A stretch of DNA of 64,000 nt from an uncultured Prevotellaceae bacterium. GTDB lineage: Bacteria > Bacteroidota > Bacteroidia > Bacteroidales > Muribaculaceae. Each line of letters starts with the position of its first letter. The first letter of the stretch is position 1. Where the stretch lies: contig ONRP01000006.1 in NCBI GenBank assembly GCA_900320245.1, forward strand, positions 40,584 to 104,583. Direction: 5' to 3'. The notes beneath the pieces were generated by a model. It made no database searches. It saw only the letters and a list, made by a program, of their open reading frames with translations, and was not told where the DNA came from. Shown here one piece after another: positions 58,026 to 64,000 of the stretch. The position numbers and the translations under genes were made by a program.

Positions 58026-60999
58026 GTGGGCGGGTGACTTCGTTGACCAGGTAGACGATGCTCTGGTAGGGGATGCCGCCGTTGGTCTCGAGTCCCACCT
58101 CACAGGTGCGGCTGTTGCTGTAGCCCATCTCGATGCGGTTTTCTTCCAACTGACGGCGCAGTTTTCTGAGCGCCCAGCGGTTGACCTCGGGATGCGTCCA
58201 GCCGCGGTCACCGGCAAAACCGCAGCAGCCCACGCCCTCGGGCAGGAAGACGTTGTTGCTGCACAGGCGTGCCAGATTGGTCATCGTGTCCACCAGACCC
58301 ATCTCGCGCGTCGAGCAGGTGAAATGCAGGGCGATGCGTCGATCGATGGGCGTGAACTCCAAGCGGCCGCGCAAGAATTCCCAAATGAATTCCACAGGCT
58401 CGTACAGGCGCATGCGCTTGATGCACTTGCGCAGGCGGTGCAGGCAGGGGCTCTGGTCGCACATGACGGGATACTTACCCTGTTCGCTGGCCTGCCACAA
58501 GGCCTCATCAAGTTCGGCGGTCTTGCGGTCGGCAATGTCGAGCATGCCCTTGGACTCCCAGATGGTGCCGCAGCACATCTTTTCCAGTCCCTCGGGGAAG
58601 ATGACCTGGTAGCCCGCCTTGCGGCACAGCCTCACCATCTCGTTGACGAGGGTATTCTTGACGGGGGCACCCTTGGACAGGCCCATCGTCTGGTTGATGC
58701 ACGAGGGGAAATAGACCACCTTGTGGTCGCTCTCCTCGCCTGCCCTGCCGGCCCTTGGCTGCTTGGCCTTACCCGGCATGGCGGACGTCCACAGGGGCAG
58801 TCCAGCCTTGTGCATGGCCCCGGTCATGCCCCGCATGGCCGTGGTGCCGAGCACGTTGTGGCCCAGGCGCGCGACGTCCAAGGTGAAACGCAAGCCGCTC
58901 TTGATGCCCGCGAAATGGCGTGCGGCAAAGTCACCTGTCCTGTAGCCCATGCTGCCTGGCAGCAAAGCCTCCTGGCGCACGAGGTGGGTCAAGTCGGCCA
59001 CATTGATTTTCATCGGGCAAGAGGTAGCGCACAGGCCGTCGCCGGCGCAAGTCTGGTTGCCCTGATAGCGGTACTGCTTGACGAGCGTTGCCAAGCGCTT
59101 GGGGTCGCTGCCGGTCTCACGCAGGTGAGAAATCTCGCGCTGGATGACGATGCGCTGGCGTGACGAGAGCGTGAAGCCGCAGGTCACGCAGTTCACCTCG
59201 CAGAAGCCACACTCGATGCACTTGTTGGCCTTGAGGACGCCCTCGACGGTCTCGCGCACGCTGTCATGACGGTCATTCCCCTCGCCGGACGGGAGGTCCA
59301 ACCCGCGCATCTTGAGTTCGGGCAACGGCTTGAAGTGCTTGATGAAGCACTCGGGATCATCGTTGAAGATGACACCCGGATTGAGCAGGTATTGCGGGTC
59401 GAAAATCTCCTTCAACTCAAGCATGGCGGCAAAGGCCTCCTCACCCCACTCATACTTGACAAAGGGCGCCATGTTGCGGCCCGTGCCGTGCTCGGCCTTG
59501 AGCGAGCCGTCGTAGTCCTCGACCACGAGGCGCGCCACGTCGCGCATCATGGCGGCATAGCGCTGCACCTCGCTCTCGTCGCTGAAGAGTTGGTTGATGA
59601 TGAAGTGGTAGTTGCCCTCGAAGGCGTGGCCGTAGATGCAGGCATCCTTGTAGCCGTGGTCGGCAATGAGTTTTTGCAGTTTGACGGTGGCCTCGGGCAG
59701 GTCCTCGACAGCAAAGGCGACATCCTCAATCAGGCACGAGGTGCCCACGGGACGCGCACCACCCACGCTGGGGAAGATGCCCGAGCGGATAGCCCAGTAC
59801 TTGCCATAGACTGCGGGGTCGGTGGTGAACGAGACAGGGATATAGGTCTTGAACTGCGACAGACATGCGGTGATGGCATCGATGCGGCGCTGCAGGTCCT
59901 CAGGGGTCATGGCCTTGGTCTCGGTGAGGATGGCCGTCAGGTTATGGTAGTCGCCAGGCTCCACGCCCTCGATTTTGCCGGCATCCACGTCCTGCTTGTA
60001 TTGCAAATAGACGGGGTCATCGACCGACGCCAGCGACAGGTAGTCGAGCATCTCGGCGCTCTTGACCATCAGGTTCTCCTCGCTCATGGCAATGTCCTCG
60101 TCGCCGGACCGCAACTGCTTGAGGGCCACAACCGCCTCGCAACTCTCGCGCATGGTGAAAAAGTAGAGCATCGCCGACGCCTTGCAGGGATAGTCGTGCA
60201 GCGTGCGCATTGTCACCTGGCTGATAAACGCCAACGTGCCCTCGCTGCCCACCACACAGTGAGCGATGATGTCAAACGGGTCGTCATAGGCGACGAACGG
60301 CCGCAGGTTCAGGCCCGTCACGTTCTTGATGCTGTATTTCTTGCGGATGCGGTCGGCCAGCGGCTGGTTGCTGCGGATGCGGTCACGCAGGGCCTCAATC
60401 TTGGTAATGAATTCGGGATGCGACTTGCTGAAGGCCTCGCGGCTCGCCGCATCACCCGTGTCGAGCACCGTGCCGTCGGGCAGCACCAGGCGTGCCGACA
60501 GGAGCATGCGGTCACTGTTGGCATGGGTGCCACAGTTCATGCCCGAGGCGTTATTGGCGACGATGCCGCCCACCATGGCCGAGCCGATGCTGGCGGGGTC
60601 AGGCGGAAAGACACGCCCCAGGGGCTTGAGGATCTGATTCACGCGGGCACCCACAATGCCGGGCTGCAAGGTGATGCTTTCGGCATCGAGAGCGACGCTG
60701 TAGCCTTCCCAGTTCTTGCCCGCCACGATGAGGATGCTGTCGCTCACACTCTGGCCCGACAGCGACGTGCCTGCCGCACGGAAGGTGAACGGCAAATCAT
60801 GCCTCATGGCCACCTTGATGATGGTTGATACCTCGGCCTCGTCTTTGGCACGGACGACCACCCGGGGCGTCAACCGGTAAAAACTCGCGTCGGTGCCCCA
60901 CGCCAGCGTCCGCAGTTCGTCGGTGTAAAGCCTTTCGGCAGGCAACACCGCCCGTATTTCCTTGATAAAAGCACTATAATCCTTCATAGCCCTTGACAT
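58012..60999 (-). CDS. D-lactate-dehydrogenase-like FAD/Fe-S protein (Dld-GlpC fusion)
   Basis: 995 residues. The N-terminal half is an FAD-binding PCMH domain ('RAAGTSLSGQSVSDSILIVA', 'NNASGMNCG') plus the FAD-oxidase cap ('VVGSEGTLAFIS', 'KAEHGTGRNMAPF'). The second half has two 4Fe-4S motifs ('CIECGFCEVNC', 'CAGDGLCATSCP') and two CCG domains ('KMCCGTIWESKG', 'GVGCCGFAGDRG'). Such fused proteins oxidise D-lactate or D-2-hydroxyglutarate with quinone. The ATG at 60999 is nine bases after GAAGG; a second Met at 60987 is possible. The last codons lie in the heptamer array. Confidence 0.92.
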   Translation of the reverse strand: MSRAMKDYSAFIKEIRAVLPAERLYTDELRTLAWGTDASFYRLTPRVVVRAKDEAEVSTIIKVAMRHDLPFTFRAAGTSLSGQSVSDSILIVAGKNWEGYSVALDAESITLQPGIVGARVNQILKPLGRVFPPDPASIGSAMVGGIVANNASGMNCGTHANSDRMLLSARLVLPDGTVLDTGDAASREAFSKSHPEFITKIEALRDRIRSNQPLADRIRKKYSIKNVTGLNLRPFVAYDDPFDIIAHCVVGSEGTLAFISQVTMRTLHDYPCKASAMLYFFTMRESCEAVVALKQLRSGDEDIAMSEENLMVKSAEMLDYLSLASVDDPVYLQYKQDVDAGKIEGVEPGDYHNLTAILTETKAMTPEDLQRRIDAITACLSQFKTYIPVSFTTDPAVYGKYWAIRSGIFPSVGGARPVGTSCLIEDVAFAVEDLPEATVKLQKLIADHGYKDACIYGHAFEGNYHFIINQLFSDESEVQRYAAMMRDVARLVVEDYDGSLKAEHGTGRNMAPFVKYEWGEEAFAAMLELKEIFDPQYLLNPGVIFNDDPECFIKHFKPLPELKMRGLDLPSGEGNDRHDSVRETVEGVLKANKCIECGFCEVNCVTCGFTLSSRQRIVIQREISHLRETGSDPKRLATLVKQYRYQGNQTCAGDGLCATSCPMKINVADLTHLVRQEALLPGSMGYRTGDFAARHFAGIKSGLRFTLDVARLGHNVLGTTAMRGMTGAMHKAGLPLWTSAMPGKAKQPRAGRAGEESDHKVVYFPSCINQTMGLSKGAPVKNTLVNEMVRLCRKAGYQVIFPEGLEKMCCGTIWESKGMLDIADRKTAELDEALWQASEQGKYPVMCDQSPCLHRLRKCIKRMRLYEPVEFIWEFLRGRLEFTPIDRRIALHFTCSTREMGLVDTMTNLARLCSNNVFLPEGVGCCGFAGDRGWTHPEVNRWALRKLRRQLEENRIEMGYSNSRTCEVGLETNGGIPYQSIVYLVNEVTRPLSNL

Positions 61000-61012
61000 T
61001 GAATCACACCTT

Positions 61013-61020
61013 CAAAGATA
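61013..61020 (-). promoter_or_regulatory. -7 box (TATCTTTG) of the flavoprotein gene
   Basis: 13 bases before the ATG at 60999. Confidence 0.5.
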
Positions 61021-61092
61021 AGACAATTATCTCTTACACCAGGCAAAAAAACAGAAAAATGTGATACAATGACAATTATGACAGGCCAAGCG

Positions 61093-61392
61093 TCAATAGT
61101 ACTCGATGGTGAAGGCGGTGGTGAGGTTGAGTTGGTCACCCCAAGGGTCGCAGTAGACGATGGCCATGCCGCGGTAGGCCTCGGGCACGCGGAGCACGCC
61201 GATTTTTCCCCAGCGCGGCGGGCCGTAGTCGAATGACTTGCCCGACAGTATCACCATGCCACTGGTGTAGTCAAACTCATAGAAACCGCCACCCAGGCAG
61301 TCCTCGTGGGGCTGCAGCAGGTCGCGGTGCAGGGTCACCATGCCCAAGCGCAGGTGTCCGCCAGTGGTGATGATGAATTTGGGGTGCTCCAT
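61093..61392 (-). CDS. Conserved small protein, unknown function
   Basis: 99 residues from ATG 61392; a TTG at 61413 would add seven residues and overlap the CotH stop. Beta-rich: 'KFIITTGGHLRLGMVTLHRD', 'FYEFDYTSGMVILSG', 'GLVRVPEAYRGMAIVY'-like strands and a last strand 'AFTIEYY'. I recall homologs in many Bacteroidales genomes but no function. It begins 17 bases after the CotH/dockerin stop and is probably co-transcribed. Confidence 0.72.
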   Translation of the reverse strand: MEHPKFIITTGGHLRLGMVTLHRDLLQPHEDCLGGGFYEFDYTSGMVILSGKSFDYGPPRWGKIGVLRVPEAYRGMAIVYCDPWGDQLNLTTAFTIEYY

Positions 61393-61409
61393 CGGTGGGG
61401 ATACGGCGG

Positions 61410-63041
61410 TCAAGGACTCAGCAGGATGTCGATAATCGCAGCGATGTCGGCAAGGGTGATTTCTCCGTCACCGTTGACGTCGGCCCGTTTCAAGGTATCC
61501 TTGTCGGCCGCGCCTCCCAAGATGATATTGGTCACGACATTGACGTCGGCAATGGTCACCTGGCCGTCAGCGTTCACGTCACCCTTGACGGGTTCGGGGG
61601 GATCGGGAGGGTCGGGGCTGGGAGTATACTTCAAGGCCCCGTCCATCCAAGCAACGCGTTCCTTGATCCACCGCTTCATGAAACTGATTTCGTCCTGATA
61701 ACTCTTGGACACATAGTAGTTGGGCCATACCCACACGCCCCAGCGAGGCCAGGCCTGGCTGTTGCGCGCCTCGGCGCCGCAGCGGGTCACCTCGTTGGCC
61801 AGCGAGTCGAGAACGCCCATCAGTCGGTGTTCCTGCAAGTTGGACTCGCGCATCTCTTTCCAGCGGGCACGACGGGCCAGCACATAGGCATTGTCCTTGA
61901 TCAGGCGGTTCCACCAGAACGGAATCATGTAGTCCCCGTTGTCATAGAGTATCTGGTTCTGGCGCGACATCCAGTTGTTGGTTGCCCAACCGAAGTTGTG
62001 GCGGCAGTTGCCGAAGCCCAGGTTCAAATCCCAGATGACCATCTTGAAACGCGAGTCAATGCTGTCGCGGCGCTTATAGAACTTGGCTCCCAGACGGTAG
62101 GCATCCACGTTGTGCGCCAACTCGTTGACCAGTTGGTAGTCCATGAACGACTGCACGTCGATATACTTGCGGTAGCCCTCGACAGAATCTTTGAAGTTAG
62201 GCGAGGCGAAAGCATCTTCCATCCTGTCGACGGCGCCGTTGATATAGGATACCTGGGTATAGTCCATATCGACATAGTCGGGCGACTTGAACTGGAACAG
62301 GATAAACCGGTCGGTATAGGTGTAGGAACCGTCGGCACTGACGGGATGGTACTTGGAGATGTGGATAGGCCCTTCGTTGGTACCCACTTCGAGCAGATAA
62401 CCGCCGGTCAAGGCATCGCCCTCCAGGCCTGGGTCATCGAGGTTGAGGCGGTGCTTGCCCTTGGAGACGACCTCGCACAGGATGTGCACGCCGTAATAAA
62501 CGCCGTCGAGGTAGACCTCGCACAGGCGCCCCTGGGGCGTATATTCCATCCACGGGCGTGCCACCTCAAAGGCCAGCAGGTCGCGTATCATGCTCCTGTC
62601 GCTGTAGGGAGCCAGCAGGGCCCACTTGTTGTCCTTGCCCATGCCCAGGATCTCCACCTTCTTCTTGTCGTAGCCCATCTCGAGGGGCTGGCTCAAGGTG
62701 CGGAACTGGTAAGGCTTCTTGGGGCTCTGGGTATAGGTCGTGTTGCCACGATGGCGTATCGCGATATAGCCCTCGTAGTCGATGCGCTGCCCGGGATGGG
62801 CGATGGTGTCGCCATAGTTGAGGCGTCCCCTGCCGTTGTGGATGATCTTCATCCGCCCACCGATGACATCGCTGCGCATGATGGAGTCACCGCCCACTTC
62901 AATCCACACAATGGGCAGGTTGGTCGAGTCAATGACCACCGTGGGATTGTCGGGAGGGAAATTGGTATAGGCCTTCGTGCCGAGCGCAAAGCCCTGCATC
63001 AACAACACCAACAGTATGACGAGCCATGGGATACGTTTCAT
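61410..63041 (-). CDS. Secreted CotH-kinase-like protein with C-terminal dockerin-like repeats
   Basis: 543 residues from ATG 63041. The in-frame ATG at 63071 is only five bases after the -7 box and would spoil the signal peptide (MKRIPWLVILLVLLMQGFAL). CotH marks: 'YIAIRHRGNTTYTQSPKKPY', 'DNKWALLAPYSDRSMIRDLL', 'CEVYLDGVYYGVHILCEVVS' and 'MVIWDLNLGFGN'. The Asp-Leu-Asn replaces the usual Asp-x-Asp, so catalysis is uncertain. After a Pro-rich linker come two dockerin-like calcium loops (about 490-543). Relative of 17581-19317. Confidence 0.88.
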   Translation of the reverse strand: MKRIPWLVILLVLLMQGFALGTKAYTNFPPDNPTVVIDSTNLPIVWIEVGGDSIMRSDVIGGRMKIIHNGRGRLNYGDTIAHPGQRIDYEGYIAIRHRGNTTYTQSPKKPYQFRTLSQPLEMGYDKKKVEILGMGKDNKWALLAPYSDRSMIRDLLAFEVARPWMEYTPQGRLCEVYLDGVYYGVHILCEVVSKGKHRLNLDDPGLEGDALTGGYLLEVGTNEGPIHISKYHPVSADGSYTYTDRFILFQFKSPDYVDMDYTQVSYINGAVDRMEDAFASPNFKDSVEGYRKYIDVQSFMDYQLVNELAHNVDAYRLGAKFYKRRDSIDSRFKMVIWDLNLGFGNCRHNFGWATNNWMSRQNQILYDNGDYMIPFWWNRLIKDNAYVLARRARWKEMRESNLQEHRLMGVLDSLANEVTRCGAEARNSQAWPRWGVWVWPNYYVSKSYQDEISFMKRWIKERVAWMDGALKYTPSPDPPDPPEPVKGDVNADGQVTIADVNVVTNIILGGAADKDTLKRADVNGDGEITLADIAAIIDILLSP

Positions 63042-63075
63042 AAACCTCTGTAGACTACCTTCTGGTTTCAAGCCG

Positions 63076-63083
63076 CAAAAGTA
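63076..63083 (-). promoter_or_regulatory. -7 box (TACTTTTG) of the CotH gene
   Basis: 34 bases before ATG 63041. It decides against the earlier ATG at 63071. Confidence 0.5.
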
Positions 63084-63153
63084 TAAAAAATTTGCTCAAA
63101 CCCGCTATTATGCAACACATTATTTCATACTTTCACCTTTTTTACCATTATAA

Positions 63154-63185
63154 TTTGGCCACAAAGAAAGAATAAGGTAATTTTG
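63154..63185 (+). promoter_or_regulatory. Promoter TTTG-20-TAATTTTG
   Basis: TTTG (63154-63157) and TAATTTTG (63178-63185), 20 bases apart. The ATG of the last gene follows after a 74-base leader. Confidence 0.7.
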
Positions 63186-63259
63186 CAAGAAATTAGAAGA
63201 CTATCTGATGCCTTGTATTTTTATTAATTATATTTATTTATTCTTAAATTTTATTCATC

Positions 63260-64000
63260 ATGAAGATATTCTTTACTTTAATTTCAGTTGCCTTTTTGGC
63301 ATTAGCAGCCCAAGCCAACGTTTTGACCGTTTGTGATGGTACTGCAACTAATTACCTGGTTCCCATCAATGGTTGGTATGTTGACCAAGAGGGCACCATG
63401 AGTCAGATGATTTATCCTGCCGATATGCTTGCCGATATGCAGAACGGCCAGATTACCCAGGTGAAGTTCTATCCCGAGGAGACCATCGAATTTGACGATT
63501 GTGAACTGCAGTTGGCTTTCAAGACCGTTGATGAGAATGGTTTTGAGACGGCCACCGCTATTACCGGAGCCACTGTTGTTTCGACAACGGATGTCTTCTA
63601 CAACAACACCGCCATTACCTTCGACCTGTATCAGCCCTACGAGTATACGGGCGGCAACCTTCTGGTCGAGGTTAAGGTGACCTTTGCCGGTGACTACAAC
63701 TACACCACCACCTACTACCTCGGCATCGAAACTGAGAACTATGCTTCGTTCTCATCTTACGATTCCTACGGCACTCCTTCCAACAGGCTGCATCAGTTCC
63801 TGCCCAAGTGCACATTCACCTATGAGCCTGGCACGACTCCTCAACCCACCGAGAAGACCGGTGCTCCCGTATTCAACGGCTACACCACCGACGGCATCCA
63901 TGCCTACTTCATCGAGATCCAGGAGAGCGAGCCCAGCACCATCTACTACCGCGTACAGTTTGGTCAGAACGGTGAGTTCACCGAGTGGGCTGAGTACGAG
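63260..64000 (+). CDS. Secreted surface protein, 3' end outside window
   Basis: The frame is open from ATG 63260 to the window edge (247 codons). Signal peptide MKIFFTLISVAFLALAAQA. The next 170 residues are beta-rich ('TVCDGTATNYLVPINGWYVD', 'GGNLLVEVKVTFAG'), of the type found at the start of large Bacteroidales surface proteins. From about residue 195, 'GAPVFNGYTTDGIHAYFIEI' starts a chitobiase-C-like/Ig-like repeat ('STIYYRVQFGQNG'). Full size unknown; a later enzymatic or anchor domain may exist. Confidence 0.78.
   Translation, partial: MKIFFTLISVAFLALAAQANVLTVCDGTATNYLVPINGWYVDQEGTMSQMIYPADMLADMQNGQITQVKFYPEETIEFDDCELQLAFKTVDENGFETATAITGATVVSTTDVFYNNTAITFDLYQPYEYTGGNLLVEVKVTFAGDYNYTTTYYLGIETENYASFSSYDSYGTPSNRLHQFLPKCTFTYEPGTTPQPTEKTGAPVFNGYTTDGIHAYFIEIQESEPSTIYYRVQFGQNGEFTEWAEYE

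Noticed and set aside
61395-63053. Plus-strand frame of about 550 codons
   Set aside because: Exact mirror of the CotH/dockerin gene; no motifs of its own.

Overview
The window is chromosomal DNA of a Bacteroidales bacterium, most like Muribaculaceae or Prevotellaceae. The signs are Bacteroidota-type promoters (TTTG, 19-20 bases, TAnnTTTG) before many genes, few Shine-Dalgarno sites, secreted proteins with dockerin-like calcium repeats, CotH-type proteins, a tricorn-like protease, a GH109-type glycosidase and several small secreted families without a known function. Most of it is moderately GC-rich. One segment (about 48.6-51.9 kb) is strikingly AT-rich, and the tRNA-Lys island (19.6-25.8 kb) is also unlike its surroundings.

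Layout: 1-5.5 kb holds a TPR protein, a lipoprotein and an operon of three paralogous secreted proteins. 5.7-19.3 kb is mostly core: a PpiD-like foldase, SufE, two tandem POT peptide transporters, a REP-associated transposase among its REP palindromes, hpt-adk-yihY, tRNA-Leu, the NAD(P)HX repair enzyme and a CotH/dockerin protein. 19.6-25.8 kb is a 6.2 kb integrated element in the 3' end of tRNA-Lys, with integrase, AlpA-like HTH, a replication-like protein and a DUF5681-type protein, resembling a small phage satellite. 26-42.9 kb carries pepT, two NUC1 nucleases, a tandem FGE-domain protein with two hypervariable cassettes, two DNA-glycosylase-like proteins, uracil permease, secreted hydrolases and an N-acetylhexosamine pair (GH109-like enzyme plus a NahK-like kinase). 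43-47.2 kb is a peroxide/redox locus: glutathione peroxidase, OhrR-type repressor with three operator palindromes, a peroxidase-nitroreductase fusion and flavoproteins. 47.2-52.1 kb is mnmE, whose 5' end is duplicated around an AT-rich surface-modification cassette. 52.1-64 kb has a third NUC1 nuclease, a tricorn-like protease, a zinc phospholipase-like protein, a D-lactate-dehydrogenase-like flavoprotein, a second CotH/dockerin protein and the start of a secreted protein.

The most notable observations are these. (1) Two 92-base regions of the FGE protein differ at 22 of 23 sites in first or second codon positions over their main variable stretch, which is the pattern left by a diversity-generating retroelement whose RT and template are not in the window. 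(2) The tRNA-Lys island has 14-base att repeats, shared GTAC-core sites at both ends and its own replacement terminator. (3) A cassette is flanked by 66-base mnmE repeats. (4) A 161-base MITE has 13-base terminal inverted repeats and an 8-base target duplication. (5) A dispersed repeat carries a complete promoter.
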